A stretch of 64,000 bases of DNA from Neolentinus lepideus HHB14362 ss-1 (GCA_001632425.1 KV425565.1:1-64000), one strand, 5' to 3'; positions 12,254 through 25,700 are shown, counted from the stretch's first letter. The notes: generated from the sequence alone by a model not told the origin. Translations and numbers: made by a program.

Positions 12254-13782
12254 TTAACGCTGGCCATCTGCAAACAGTATTCAGTGAACATTTTCCGCGG
12301 TGGAGTGGAGACGTCAAACTTACAAGCCTTGGTCTCGTACTTGCCGATACCGACAATGACGTTGGCGGGCTCCTGAGGCTTGTTGTTGAAGAAGTTCTCC
12401 AGGATGCTCTTGGTGCCCGCTGCGTAGCGAGCCTGGGCGTCCAAGGTCGTACCAGAGTAGTGGGGCACCATGCCGTTCCCACCGCCAATGGGGTTCTTCA
12501 TCGTCCTCCATGGGTGGTCCTTGGGTGCGGGTTGCACATTCTACAACACACAGGTGTCAGTCCCTGGCACCCGAAGACTTGATGGGCCATGCTTACCCAG
12601 ACATCACCAGCGTAGCCGTTGATCTGGCCGGCCTTAAGGGCCTCGGCAATGGCGTCCTTGTCGCAGATGGCGCCGCGCGCAGTGTTGACGATCCATGCAC
12701 CCTTCTTGACGTGCTTGAGGAGTTCGGCGTTGACGAGGCCACGAGTGCCCTCGTGCAGCGGGCAGTTGATGGTGATGACGTCGCACTGAGAGACAAAGTC
12801 CTTCAGGTCCTCGACACGGCGAGCGCCTACAGCCTTGGCAGCGTCTGAATTTGGGTCAGTGATGCAGGGAAAGGAGTCGAGGCAAATAACAAACCGGCTG
12901 GTAAGGCCGCATAGTCGTAATACAGGAGTTCCTTGCAGTTGAAGGGCAGAAGACGCTGAAGCACACGGTAACCGATACGGCCGGCACCAAGGGTGCCAAC
13001 GACCTTGCCCTCCAAATCGAAAGCATTCCGCGCAACCTCGGAAACCATCCAGTCACCGCGTTCAATCATCTGTTAATCACCCCGAACCATCAGGAATCAC
13101 ACTCATAATACACCGAAAGAGTCCGACGAACCTCGTGGGCGGGAACAAAGTTCCTGACAAGGAGAAGGATCGACATGACAACATGCTCAGCGACGGACAC
13201 GACATTCGAACCAGTGACCTCAAGGACCTGGATCTTGCGGTCGACGCAAGCATTCAAATCGATGTGGTCGGAACCAACACCAGCCGTAACGCAAAGCTTG
13301 AGGTTCTTTGCCTGCGGGGAAAGGGTTAATTAATTCGAGGTCAAATCTTGCATATCTCATTTCAGCTCACCTTCGAGACGAGATCCCCAGTAAGATAACC
13401 TGGGTGGAAGGGGGTTGTGATCAGGATGTCAGCCTAGATTGTCGGGACCGAATATTAACGCCGATAAGATATGATAAATGAGCTGCAGACGTACATCGAC
13501 AATGTTCTTCTGGAAGACGCTGTTGGGCCCCTCCTTGTCATCGGTGACCTGTGTACCTACTGAGCAAACGTGGCGGCATAGGTAAGGAGCTTAGCACATA
13601 CGATGAGCGTGTGGCCTTGGCTCTCCAGCCAATCACGGATACCAAGCTGGTTCTCGATGGTACCGAGGAGACGGGGCTCCTGCTCAGCGGCCGAACCACC
13701 CTTGTACAAAATAGCAAGAACCTAGGGGTCTCATTGAGCGAAATAACACTTGTAGCTAACTTTCGCAGATACTCACCTTCAT
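12254..13782 (-). CDS. FDH1: NAD-dependent formate dehydrogenase
   Basis: Oxidises formate to CO2 with NAD+ in the cytosol, disposing of formate from methanol, oxalate or lignin metabolism. Nine exons (13782-13777, 13721-13602, 13548-13495, 13433-13371, 13311-13132, 13069-12895, 12844-12597, 12540-12324, 12267-12254) sum to 358 residues, the family length. Motifs are [12 protein letters not shown], the Rossmann [16 protein letters not shown], the NAD-selecting acidic residue in ELLYYDY, the substrate arginine in [10 protein letters not shown] and the catalytic histidine in [17 protein letters not shown]. The first coding exon is only ATGAAG and the last adds YGQR. No mitochondrial presequence is visible. 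A TATA box lies about 60 nt upstream of the start. Confidence 0.96.
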
Positions 13783-13841
13783 ATTAATAGATTAGAAACA
13801 GTGAACTGGCACAGTATACTCAGCAAGGATCCACTGCAGCC

Positions 13842-13851
13842 CTTATATAGG
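13842..13851 (-). promoter_or_regulatory. TATA box of formate dehydrogenase
   Basis: The minus strand carries CTATATAAGG about 60 nt upstream of the formate dehydrogenase ATG. Its position fits a core promoter of a strongly induced gene. Confidence 0.55.
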
Positions 13852-14790
13852 TGTTATGCGCTGAACAGTGTGGGATGAGGCGAGGCATCAGCTGACTGAG
13901 CCTAGCGTTCCAAGATCGAACTTGGGAATAATGGACGTCTAAGCCCGGGTGTTTCATTCATACGGACCATATATAGCCCATCTGCCCGAGCGTTGCTTGA
14001 ATACTGATCGTCCGTGTCCGCCTCAATGTTCCGCATCGGACTCGGGGAGGAGGTCACGTGCCCTGCACGCCCACGGTGATTATTATCGCAGCCATCGCAG
14101 CTGAGAGCGCAACATTCAGAGGATGTACCGTTTATCCTCTTCAAGGACGTCATTCCCAAGAACGCTACCGTCCATAAGCCGTCCATGCTACATCTTCAGC
14201 GAGAGCAGACGAAAATAGACCACGTATGTCAGGTACGGACCGATTTTCAATCGTAACTGATCCCTCGGTGAGAGATGGAAGACAGGGCGGCCTTCCGACC
14301 ATTCTGTTTCGCGGAAGTCCGGAAGCTGAAAGCGCGCGGTTGTGTCAGCAGTGGCGAGAAGGATAACAAATACCAAGGAAATTCAGAACAGGATTTATTC
14401 AGCAAGTTTTAGCCCAATATCGGGACGGGAGGGAACGGTCCTTTGACGTTACAGGAGCGGCGTAGAATCGGCAACCGGTAGTACCTGCGCAGGCGGCAGG
14501 CATCCCCGTTTGACGGAACAAAGCCGGAAGTCGGCAAATGAGTAGTAGCATCATCGTCATACCCCAGTGATTCGGAAAGACCAGACGAAGCATCGAATTG
14601 GCAGCTAGTGCTCCTACTTGGAGCCAAAGCTCGCACGTCAAATGCATTAGAACTTTCTCTTTACTAGTAGAATTATCAGGTGCCTAACCCGAAGTGGGGT
14701 TCGTGAGATGGGCGCCCACCAATGAAAGTGTCACGCACTACAGAGGTCATGGTCTCGTGTTCATCCCAAACCACCTGAGACAGCACTTAA
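13852..14790. other. Intergenic, no recognised gene
   Basis: This lies between the formate dehydrogenase promoter and the 3' end of the EXS-domain gene. Only short overlapping frames are present, the best being minus-strand frames near 13902-14186 and 14399-14647, and none shows a known motif. The left part probably contains upstream control sequence for formate dehydrogenase. Confidence 0.4.
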
Positions 14791-16375
14791 TCAGCTCTCA
14801 GGCTTATCCTCTTCCCCATTCGGAGAGAATAATTCGTATTCTTCCGCGACGTAGCTGCTATCTGGGGACCTCTTGTATCCTGCCTCGTCCGTCCTCCTTA
14901 CGACCTCCCATTCCACTCGGATGAACACCCACATCCACCTACGGAATAGCTCTGCCATCTCCAAACAGAATATGACGACGCTACCTTCCGAGTATGAATG
15001 TAGATGACTGGAGAGTTTGATTGACCATGTTAAGCGCAGAACGAGGTTGAGGAAGATTATGAGGGGATACACAGGAAGAGGGTACAATAGCGATGGTCGA
15101 AGACCATATGGATATGGACGACCCTGGCGAGAGGGAAATAAAGATCGCTCAACTCTCTCTTCCCTTCCCGAAGAGACCGACGACGCAGTGTTGCTGGTGA
15201 CCGACGTAGATCTTGAATGTAAAGACGGTAGGATCAAGGGTCTTGGCACGCGAGCGTTGTGGCTACCCGACGATTGTATCTTCAAAAGGTCGAGACCCCA
15301 ATCATTTGTCAGGTCCCACCAGAAGGAATACAGAGAGTTCACTAGTGCAGATAGGAGCCTGCGTGTATACGTAAACAGGCTCAAGTCACGATGGATGTTA
15401 TGGGTGCTCACCATAGTCGGAATAGTTGGTGTTCTCCATGCCAGGCTTCCTTTGCCACTCCTTCACCTTTCTCTGCGACAAGCTCATTCACAACTATCCG
15501 CTGCGCCGCCGATAGGAAAATGACCGGGAAAGAGGTGGCATATTTTAAGGCATTGTACAAAGGACGCCGACTACTAGTTCCCTGGGAATAGTAGTCGATC
15601 AAGCATTGACGCAGCCGGACAGCATATGGTACGCTAGCAAAATATACGAGAATCAGACCTCGCCAGTAAGCAGCCAGAGCATTGACGTACCTCATCAAAA
15701 TAGGCAGAACCCAGCGTGACCATCCGTTTTGTGACGGTAATTCAAGGAGACTGCTGCCCGGCCATAACATACATAGCGAAAGCCAGATATCTCCAAAGAC
15801 TTTGGCGAAAGAAGTCATGACATCAGCAAAGACGATGTCAGAGAAGTACACTGGTCGGTCGGATGGAGGGAAAATGCATCTGCGTAATGACCTGCGTTGA
15901 CAATGGCGTTGGTGTCAATGAATGAAAGAGACTGGGATCCATCTCACAGGAGAAAGGCATCACGCTCACGTTTCTGGAGAACGTCGAAAGGAGTTGCAAG
16001 AAGGAGGAGCACGCATAAGCACGTAATGGCGGGGATGAACTTGAACGCGTCGACGAGGAGAGGGTCGTTGTGGGTGGAAAGACGAAAGATGCACCAGGTA
16101 AGGAAACACCATGAAGAGTAGGATATAAAGAGGCGATAGACGGGTGCGTGGAAGGAGGAACTTGATTGCACGTGGCGGTCGACGGGTAACGGACTGAAGA
16201 CGTGTCCTGCGTGTCCGATGAGACCGAACGTGCTGGATACATCGATCCCGAGATATGTGAGACCGTGAAGGTTGGTTGCCCAGCCGAGTATACCCAGGCC
16301 GAGTAAGACTAGAACGCGAAAAGGCAGCGGGAAGGAGACAGCAAAGGAGGTTTCATCGTCGACAAAGTCGTTCAT
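14791..16375 (-). CDS. EXS-domain multi-pass membrane protein (Erd1/XPR1 family)
   Basis: The EXS domain is found in yeast Erd1, which acts in Golgi retention and phosphate recycling, and in the phosphate exporter XPR1. This protein lacks the SPX domain of XPR1/Syg1 and so is closer to Erd1. The N-terminal exon (MNDFVDDETSFAV) is strongly hydrophobic with several membrane segments. The middle exons give VRLRQCLIDYYSQG, SRRPLYNALKYATSFPVI and VNSLYSFWWDLTNDWGLDLL. The last exon gives LLYPLPVYPLIIFLNL, RLTWSIKLSSHLHSYSEGS and FRRWMWVFIRVEWEVVRR. All are signature EXS blocks. At least four short introns interrupt it; one runs from the GTGAGC near 15413 and joins RLW to LLSALVNSLY. The start shares a 232-bp interval with SNU23. 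Confidence 0.88.
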
Positions 16376-16607
16376 GTTTTTGGGTCGATGGTGAGTGCAT
16401 GGATTAGTTTGCAGGCTGCCAGGCTGCAAGAGGTCGAAGCGTCGTAACTGGCGTCTGCAGAATGGAAGAATGGAAGGAGTAAAGTAGTGCTGCAGCGGTT
16501 TAAATCAGAACGTGGCACTGCGCGCGTCCGGTAACTCAAGTTAATTGATCGCTTCTTACCGCCACAATTGCCCTGACTGTAATCACTCTTTATTCGATAC
16601 ATCTGTT

Positions 16608-17379
16608 ATGTCCGAGAAATCTGGTGGTAATGACTCGAAAGCGCCAACTGCAGACTTCAGGAGGAAATGGGACAAGGAAGAGTATGCAGAAAAGGCAAAG
16701 AAGCGCGACCAGGATGAGAAGGAACGGATGCAGGAGAATGAGGAACGCGCAAAGCAAGGTGCATTCGTCTACTACTGTATCCCGAATGACAGTGCTAACA
16801 ATTGTGTACCCAGGGAAACGTCCTAGGAAGGGGCATAAGCAGGATCTTCCCAAGCCAACCGAGCTCATGCAACAAAGAGAGACACCGCTAGAGCTTGATA
16901 AGAACTTGGGAAAGACTATGGTCGTGCAGAATGCTAGTGGAAGGGGTCCTGGTGTTCCTGGTTTTTACTGCGAAGCATGTAGCCGCACTTATAAGGACAG
17001 CTCAGCGTATCTCGACCACATCAATGGCAGAGCACGTACGTTCCATTCTGGACTGCCTCCGGGACACACTAACAACCCAACAGATCTAAGAGCACTAGGT
17101 CAAACGACGCGGATAGCGCGATCTACCGTGGAACAAGTACGAGCTCGAATAGCTTATCTTCGAGAGAAAACGAAAGAAGCTTCGAGTGCAAAGTCTTTCG
17201 ATTTCGAGCAGCGGCTGACGCAAGTACGCGAGAAAGAAGCAGCAATACGAGCAGAGAAGAAAGCCCAGAAGAAGGCGGAGAAGGAGAGGGCTCGCGTCGA
17301 ACTTGCTCAAGAGGCCACAGCAGATACCGAAATGATGGAGATGATGGGCTTTGGCGGGTTCGGCTCTACTAAAAGGTGA
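16608..17379 (+). CDS. SNU23: U4/U6.U5 tri-snRNP zinc-finger protein Snu23 (ZMAT2)
   Basis: A component of the spliceosomal B complex that helps 5' splice-site handling. Three exons (16608-16758, 16814-17035, 17084-17379) encode 222 residues. The N-terminus FRRKWDKEEYAEKAKKR is the conserved ZMAT2 opening. The central U1-like C2H2 finger reads FYCEACSRTYKDSSAYLDH and is completed across the second intron as INGRAHLRALGQTTRI. The C-terminal part is a long charged helix (LTQVREKEAAIRAEKKAQKK) ending EMMEMMGFGGFGSTKR, as in the family. Reading through the second intron would destroy the finger. The assignment is firm. Confidence 0.93.
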
Positions 17380-17473
17380 TTTCACTCAAGATTACTCGAC
17401 GACGTTGATCATAGCACTATGTATTACAAGCATTTTGTTCTTCTATCTATGCGATACCCTGATCCATCCATCT

Positions 17474-20400
17474 CTATGGCCATGCCAAGGACAACAAGAA
17501 TGTAACATCCGCAACGTCCTGCTCCTCCTCAATGACCGTCTTTGCGCCCGGTTTTCTGTGCTTAATATCTGTAGGCGCGCTCCTGACGGTCTTCTGGATG
17601 GTCTCTCCGTGCGCCTCGACAGCCTCCAGCAATTCCGTGCCTGACCCCTCGTCGAAGCGGTAGAACACATCGACGTCGTCCGTCGCTTGTAGCCCCGCCT
17701 TCTTCCGCAACTTCTGCACACGGTTGATGATTTCGCGCGCGAGCCACTCGCCCTTCAGCTCCGGGTGGACCTGGATGTCTAGCCGCACGACTACATCATT
17801 GTCCGTCTGCGTCGCGTACGTCTCTTCAGTCCCAGTTGGCAGCTCGATGTACCGCTGGACCTGCAGATCGCCCTCGATGAGCTTGATGCCCGCAACCGTG
17901 ATCTTTCCCGTCTGCGTATACGACTTGATGTCGTCGCTGGAGACAGTGGGCAGAGCGTTTTTGACCTTGGCTAGGTCTTTTCGGAGTTTCTTGCCCAGGA
18001 CACTCCAGTCCGCAACGGCGCGGTACCGTACACCTGATGCTGCTTCGTCTGACGTGAATATCACATCTCGGACATTGAGTTCAGACTCGATGTATCGCTG
18101 CAGTGGCTTGATGTCGTTCAGATACTCTTCGTCTGTGTGGAAGACAAGCAGCTCTTTCAGCGGCGTCTAGTCATAGTAATGTAAGCATGCAAACATGAAA
18201 GGGAACAGTAAGTGTCCTTACCTTCAGAGACAGGTTGTTCCGCTCTCGGATATTCCGAGTGAGCTCGATGACACTTTGCATCCGCTTTACCTGACGCTCG
18301 ATGTCAGCATCGAAGTAGTCCTCCTTCACCTCTGGGAAGGGCAAGAAGTGGATGGACCGCGCATCCTGCCCCGGAACCTCAGGCATGAATGCACGCAGGG
18401 ACTGGTAGATATTCTCTGTCAGGAAGGGCGTGTACGAAGACTAGAAATAGGGAAATTAGCCACGAAACTGGTCTGAGGACATATTTTCCTACCATTGTGC
18501 AGCATAGAGTAAACAGTGTCTCAAACAGTGTATTCAGCGCTTTGAGCGTATCCTCTTTCCCATCCTCCCCCTTCAACCGTCTGCGGTTAAACCGGATGTA
18601 CCAGTTCGTTAGCTCATCGACAAGATCTAACAGGCGCGGGATGATAGTGTACAGCCGGTACGCGGCCATCTCCTGGCGGACGAGCTTGATCAGCGACTGA
18701 CATCGCGCAAGGACCCACCGGTCCATAACATTATTCGACACAGGCGCGTGCGCGTCATACTTGAACTCCCAGTTACTCGTCTTACGGTGCAGCGAAACAT
18801 GGCCCAGGAAAAAGCGGAAGGAGTTGAGCCACGGGAGGAGAACGCGGGAGATGACCTCGCGCACGCCTTCTTCGCGGAAGCGAAGATTGTCGCCCCGGAC
18901 AATGGGGGAGTTGACCAGGAACATGCTGGAAGCCATGCTGATGAGACACATATGGATAGGTGTACCATTCATGATACGTACCGGGTAGCATCCGCGCCAT
19001 AGGTGTCAATGACTACATGAGGGTCGGGGTAGTTTTTCAGACTCTTGCTCATCTTCTTCCCGTCTCTATAACAGATGCTTTGAGTCGACGAAAAGCACGA
19101 CATCAGGTGGGAGACACGTACGCAGCCAATACGAGACCTGTAACGATCAAGTTTTTCCATGGTGCTTTGCCGAATAGATGCGTTGACAGCACTAAAAGAG
19201 TATAAAACCACCCTCTCGTCTGATCAATACCCTCCGAGACGAAATCAGCAGGGAAGCGCTGCTCGAAGAGCTCTTTGTTCTCGAAGGGATAGTGTAGCTG
19301 CGCGTAGGGCATGCTACATGATCATGGTGCGTCAACGCACGTAAAATGGGGATAGGGCGTAGAGAGCTCACCTGCCCGACTCGAACCAACAATCAAAAAC
19401 CTCCTCGATCCTCTTCAAGTCACCCTTACCCTGCTTCGAAGGGATGGTGATGTGGTCGATCTTATCCCGATGCAAGTCGGTGATGCCCTTTACACCTGAC
19501 AGGGCCTCCAATTCTTCAATCGAGCCCACACACACAATCTACATAAAAGACGAGGAGTTACTTAGAGATAAGTTGACCTGCATTGGACAAACACTGGATC
19601 CATACCTCCTCCAAATCGTCACTACCCCAGAGTGGGATAGGCGTGCCCCAATACCGGTTTCTCGAGATATTCCAATCTCTCGCGTTCGAGATCCAGTTCC
19701 CAAACCGTCCTTCACCAACATTTTGCGGAACCCTAGATCCGATAGTTAAATCCAGCACCTGCAAATATAATTAAAGATCAGGACACACACCATCGCGTCT
19801 CCTTGTTATTCGCCACCAGCTCGTCCGTAATCTGTGAGACTCTAACGAACCACGTCGGGATAGCGCGATACAGTAAAGGGGTACCGGATCTTACACATTC
19901 AGTCAGTCGCAGCCTCAGCGTGAGCTACACGCAACCCACTGACCTCCAGCAGAAAGGATATTGATGGCTAAGCACGGACTGGACGATCAGCCGGCCCTTT
20001 GCCTTCAGCACCTTTTGGATCTCTTTGTCCGCATCCTAAGTAGCAGAGCGATCAGATCCTACGTGTCGTGCACAACGCATCGTGTATATTGCACGTACCT
20101 TGACATACTGGCCTACGAAATCAGACACCTCATTCGTGAACCGCCCGGAGTCGTCGATGGGACACGGTGGCTGCTCGTCCGGCTTGATGATACCATGCGC
20201 GATGGACACGCGGTGATCGTCCTCACCGAACGCGGGCGCCTGGTGGACGATACCGGTACCATCTGCGTCCGTGACGTACGTGTCAACGACGACTCTGAAT
20301 GCCCTGTCTTCGAACTTGGTAAATCCATCCCGTCAGTTGGAGCCCGCAATTCACTATCACTATAGGATGCGTACTTGCTCTGTGAAGTACTCGAAGAGCG

Positions 20401-21450
20401 GGACATATCGCCATCCCTTCATATCTTCGCCCTTGAACTGGCCGATCTTCTTGAATTTGGATTTCTTAGGGTCTTTATAAAGCGTCCGGAGGAGTCCTTC
20501 GTGCAAGATGAAGTTTTGGTCCCGCTCCTGATCATGGATCTTAATGTATGTAAAATCAGGATGCACGCAGAGCGCGAGGTTAGAAGGGAGCGTCCATGGT
20601 GTTGTCGTCCATGCGAGGAGGGAAGTTGTTCGGTCGTCCACGAGGGGGAAGGACACAGTAACTAGTAAACACCGTGAGTTGTGCGTAGCGAAGCGGGGAA
20701 ATAAAGCGTACCCGCTGGATCTTGCACCTCCTTGTAATTCAGACCTGCCTCAAAATTTGACAGGGGCGTGAAGCACCCAGTCGAATAAGGCATAACCTTC
20801 AGACCCCTATATACCATACCCTTCTTATGGAGTTCCTTAAACGCCCACCAGACACTCTCCATGAAGCTGGTGTTGAGTGTCTTGTAGTCGTTATCGAAGT
20901 CGATCCAGCGGCCCATGCGCTCGACAGTGCGCCGCCACTCGGATGAGTAGCGCATGACGATGGCACGGCACTCGGCGTTGTACTTGTCGATGCCCATCGC
21001 GAGTACATCCTCCCGCCCGCGGATACCCAGCTTTTTGTCGATTTCGTGCTCGACGGGCAGGCCGTGCGTGTCCCAACCGAAGCGACGGACGACATGGTGG
21101 CCGGTAACATGTGCATGACGAGTGACGATGTCCTACTGCTTCTGAGAACCTGGATGATGATGAACAAGAGGCTGCGATGCGTACCTTGATAGTTCCGGCA
21201 AGCAAGTGACCATAGTGAGGCAGGCCAGTCGCAAATGGTGGGCCATCATAGAACGAGTACTCGGGCTTGCCCTCGGAAAGCTTCAAGCTCGTTTGGAACG
21301 CATCGATCTCTCGCCAGTACTGGATCACCTTCTCCTCCTCCTTCGGAAAATTAAACGGCGCCGAGACTAAGCGAAATCACTGGAATGTTATGAAGCAGAT
21401 TTGGCGGGATCGGAGGTGTTGCACTCACTATCATGTGGAGGGAACGACAT
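17474..21450 (-). CDS. ILS1: Isoleucyl-tRNA synthetase, cytosolic
   Basis: Class I synthetase that charges tRNA-Ile. The first exon encodes MSFPPHD and splices to [18 protein letters not shown]. The HIGH signature appears as [12 protein letters not shown] and the KMSKS loop as [15 protein letters not shown]. Between them lie [36 protein letters not shown] and the editing-domain stretch [19 protein letters not shown]. The anticodon-binding region includes [17 protein letters not shown] and [16 protein letters not shown]. Roughly ten short introns interrupt the gene. It lacks an obvious mitochondrial targeting sequence, and its architecture is that of the eukaryotic cytosolic enzyme. It converges with SNU23, with only about 95 bp between the two stop codons. 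Confidence 0.95.
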
Positions 21451-22028
21451 GGTGGTTTTGCTGGAAACAGCTGGAGAGCTCCTCCTGCTGGATTAAAACG
21501 CTATATACTGAACTCGACGATGACTCGAGGGCGCGTGAGTGCTTGATTGACTTCTCGATAAAGAGATTTCCAGTCCGGCGAAATGCTTGTTCCCCGGCCA
21601 TGTGGCGCACCCACACTTCGTGTTTGCAGCCACAAAAGTTTCCGCAACATAGAAGTCGATTTCAGCTTTCTGCTCACTGTCTGTACTGCTTTACTCCACT
21701 TATATTCAAGACGAATAAACTCAAGCCAGCAAGAGCGACAAAAACATGACAGCTCTAGCAAGCCTCGCGGTAAAAACTATTGAAGTTAACCTCTTCATCA
21801 TTCGTCCTTAGGGCTGCTTCTTCAGATACGTCTGCGGGTTTAATCTACGCGACGACCCTGGAGCCACGTAAACGGAGATTGTGCTCACATCTCGTAAGCG
21901 GTGACCATTAATGTTGGAATGTTGCCTCCTTTGGCTGCCACTTATTATGGGCCCGGAGACACGTTGAAATATCCATAAAACGCCCAGTCGGCGTCACTCT
22001 AATCAAACCAAAAACACTTACACCAAGT
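21451..22028. other. Intergenic between ILS1 and the BAG-domain gene
   Basis: Contains the promoter of the tRNA synthetase and the 3' region of the BAG-domain gene. Short frames on both strands show no known motif. Confidence 0.4.
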
Positions 22029-22750
22029 TCATCTCCGACCTTTAACACCTGCCCAGGCACCATCGAGTCTATCCAGCACTTTCTGCACCTCTCTGACTGC
22101 TTCCTTTCTCTCCTTTCTGGCGTCTTCCCACCCGCCCTCCGCATTGATCGCATCCAACCTTAACAGAGTCTGCAGCAGTAGTTCCGACAATCTGGCATGC
22201 GTTGGCTGTAGGGTCTTAACCTGCTCTTGATCAGGTGTGGAGGGGGGCAGCGAGGTGACGAAAGCGTCGACTTCTTTCGCGAGACCATCCTGGACGCCCT
22301 GGCGCTCTGCGTGAATCTGGGCGAGGGTGGATTGCTCGGTGCGGGGTTCGGATTTGGCGGATTTGGATTTTGGAGGAGTAGGAAGGGACTCGCCACCTAT
22401 TAGAGCGATAGTGGAATTGGGGCGGATTGAGTATGCTGAGACTACGGATAGCGAAACAGTGAGATACGTGGATTTGAGTAAGACGGTATTCCAGAACATT
22501 GATGAATCATAGCACATACTGGGTGCAGTATCATCTTTCATAACCGCCCCTCCATGCACGAGCTTGAACGAGTTCTCAGGCAGCTGAGTGTAATCCGATA
22601 TCTGTTTACGGATGTACGACAGCTTAGTCGAGGGTTCAGGGAGGGGAAAGTGTAGTCTATAAGGCAGGGCAACAACATTTAGTGTCATTGCCAGGCCGAA
22701 AAAGGATCAAGGGCTGACCTCTCCCGCCCCCACTTTACAACATAACTCAT
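22029..22750 (-). CDS. Ubiquitin-like and BAG domain Hsp70 co-chaperone
   Basis: BAG proteins bind the Hsp70 ATPase domain and promote nucleotide exchange. Three exons (22750-22719, 22656-22520, then about 22437-22029) read MSYVVKWGRERLHFPLP at the start. The ubiquitin-like fold follows with LSYIRKQISDYTQLPENSF, KLVHGGAVMKDDTAP and YSIRPNSTIALIGG. A proline/lysine linker precedes the C-terminal BAG three-helix bundle (about 110 residues) with LLLQTLLRLDAINAEGGWED and ARKERKEAVREVQKVLDRLD. The unspliced frame would begin at 22688 and lose the conserved first strand, so I chose the 22750 start. The second acceptor could be either of two nearby AG sites; the upstream one gives the more typical sequence ISAYSIRP. 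Confidence 0.88.
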
Positions 22751-25700
22751 TCCGTCCGAGCGCAAGCTGTACCGTCTCGCTTGCACGTAGGCGACACGGA
22801 GGAGGATGAGAATGACAGGGACAACTGATGGTGGTGTGATTTCGAAAACAAAGGTGACGAAGGGGGTTCAGAAAGAAAGAAAGGACAAATTAAAGCAACG
22901 TGTACAGGATTGGAGTCAGCATGGCAGTGGAGTGGGGATCTTCACAGATGAGACTCACGAAGGTGGATGGGGTCGAAGTTATAGGAAACCAGCTTGGGCA
23001 GGTGGTACTAGGACAGGCCGAAGGAGGGGAAGGGAGGCCGTGAATACAGGCCTGAATATGTCAAAGGGTGTGTAGTGTCGAATCGCTATGCAGGAAGGCT
23101 GTGGGACTCGGTGGACCAGCTATCGGACCTGTGGGACCTCCTGAACGATCTTCAAACTCTTCCTGATTAACATACACGGCCAATCTTACACAGGTTTACT
23201 TTTCTGATCGTCTCGTCTTCGAGCTGGGCTGCCGCGTCCAAATCGACTCTGTGCTGTCGGGATGACCGCAGGGTATCAGAGTCAAGCTGGCTGCATTCAA
23301 GAGCGCATCCTTTGACCACGATTCGGTTCTCATCTGATACTCGCTTCTCGCTTCTTGTTGCTCGTGTCCTTTTTGGAATATAGACAGCATGTGTTCCCGT
23401 TTCCAGTAAAGAATGTCCAGGTATAATCGTTCCTAGTCGTCTTGAACTCTGGGTTAGTAGGGACATTCCACTGGTGCTCAATCTAGGTTCAAGTACATCT
23501 GAACTTTGCTGCTTCGAGCTTTCCATGGGCTCATTCGCCTCCAAACTCTAGCCAGGAGCATGAGCTCAGGTACACGGTCGGAGTTCTCCAGCATCCGTTT
23601 GACAATTGGCTTCTATCAATGAGGCATAGGACATTGTAGACGATGGTAGTACTTCACTCTGGTATAGTTTTAGTGACACTGGTCTTTAGGCCAACTCTCG
23701 ACACTCATAGCCCTTGCCGGGAACAGTCCTACTATGGGCTATCTAACTACTCAACTGCATGTAAATGCCGCTACGCTGGGGATAGGCCAGTTCTGTCTGC
23801 TCTCTGCCCATCGGAATGGCTACTCCACCGGCTCTCCTCTTTCGACAGATCAAGAAGCCCATTCTACAATATTTCGCTCACATTCATAGCTTCTACGATG
23901 ATGTAGGAGCTAGCCCTTGGACGAAGAGCGTGTCACCTAGCAGCTCAACATCGAGGTTTCTCAAGAAGTCCGGCGTATATGTGATCAAAAGGGTATTCCT
24001 GGCATCGGTGCTGTATGTCTTGTTCTTGTGTTCTCTGCCGATAAGGCATAGGAACTTTGCACATGCTCAAGCCTTCTCTCTGAATAGTAAGCCCAAAATC
24101 TCGCCACATCATCCTTTAGGGTGAAATTCTTTTTCGTCCTGGCGGGGAAATGTTGACATCCTGACAGAACAAAAGGTAACAACCTGTTTGTGTGATGCTA
24201 AGCACCCCAACCTTAGATGTCACGCGATTTGTATCGTTGTATCGCACCTTCTTAGAGATGAAGTATACCTATAAGAATACGAACAAGTTGTTAGCGGGAG
24301 GGTCGGTGTCTTCTGTCGTCCAGTATACATGGTTCTGCATATATCTAACATTCTGAAACTAGTTATATAATCTACACGGAGAGCACTGGTCCCAAAGTCA
24401 ACTAGTGGCTCGTGGATCGGCGTGCCCGACTATCATTGATGATGTGGTATCACCCGTAGCTTGCCTTTATCGCGCGTTGCAAGACCAACTAATGATTGAC
24501 CGCAGCCTCAGTTGCTGCGTCACCAAGGACCTCTATTTATGCGAGAACAACTACGCGTTCCCGTTGCCCAGTGGCCGCTTGAAGCAGGACCGGGAACGTA
24601 CCGTATGTCAGGCGGGGTTGATGGAACTGTTCAAGCGGAATCCGAATGTGCGGAACCCCAGTGCGTTTCGAGGTATCCAGCGGAGGGCTATCTGTTCAAG
24701 ATATTGATCCAAATGTGAATTGACCACAACAAGAGAACGTACGCGCTCCGGGCTATATTACATATCCTTCTAGAGCTGGCCGCAGTGTCAGGGCCGACCA
24801 AACGAGTTATTGGTTACGCAACAATGACACCCGTTGCGTGTTCTGGATTTTGACGTAGGAATGTCTCTAGGGTACCGATGGGATGTGCGCCCATTGTGTC
24901 TTCGTCGTTTCTACGTTGACGGATGACTCGGTTTCAAATGGAGAACGTGCTTGTCAATGTTGAAGCTGAAGGCCGGTCGAGACCTGAACTTATGGCTTCC
25001 GTGAGTGGCAGTTACACTGATATCTGCATAGCGGTTTTTATCTCTCTTCCTACGGCAACCCTAACCTTGTGTCACGGCTTCGGTGCGTGGGGGATCGTCG
25101 TGTATGACACCATGACTCCTTTGATATGGAAGCTAACGCTATTTGTAGTCTAGGTGCGCAGTAAAGACCTCGCTCGAATAAGAAGGCTGTGGCCACTCAG
25201 AGGATGGAATCACCTCGCAGCACCTATTGCCATTCATTGAACGCGAGATGTTAGCCTGCAGAAGAGGGATGACGTCTCCATTGAGCTCATCTACTCGTCT
25301 CTGAGACTGTAAGTGGTACCCTACTGGTTCGTGATTGAGGGGAGAAAGGATCGAGTCGAAGATGTCCACGGCTGGATTTATGCCCCAGTCGAAGACGAAT
25401 GGTAAATCTTCCCTTCATTGTCATTCAATATTCAACGCTAGTTCCGACTGCAGAGCTATATTATTAGAGCGAAGCCACATGGTGAAACCCAAAGTTCGGC
25501 GAGATCGAGAGAGGTGTGGAGCTGGAGATTGCCCGGTGGCCAACTTTATCTGGACCAAGCTCTGGCAATTCCAAATAAACATCCGGTGGTCGGCTAGGTG
25601 GTTGTACAATCTGGTCACCCTTCTTTCTTAACGCTTAAGTTTAATAGTTTTTTCCAATGCGGGGCGCTTGCGTCTTGCATGGAATGCACCTTTGAACTCC

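Noticed and set aside
15017..15523. Plus-strand frame of 168 codons
   Set aside because: Antisense to the EXS-domain gene, no motif of its own.
17724..18170. Plus-strand Ser-rich frame of 148 codons
   Set aside because: Antisense to the isoleucyl-tRNA synthetase C-terminal exon.
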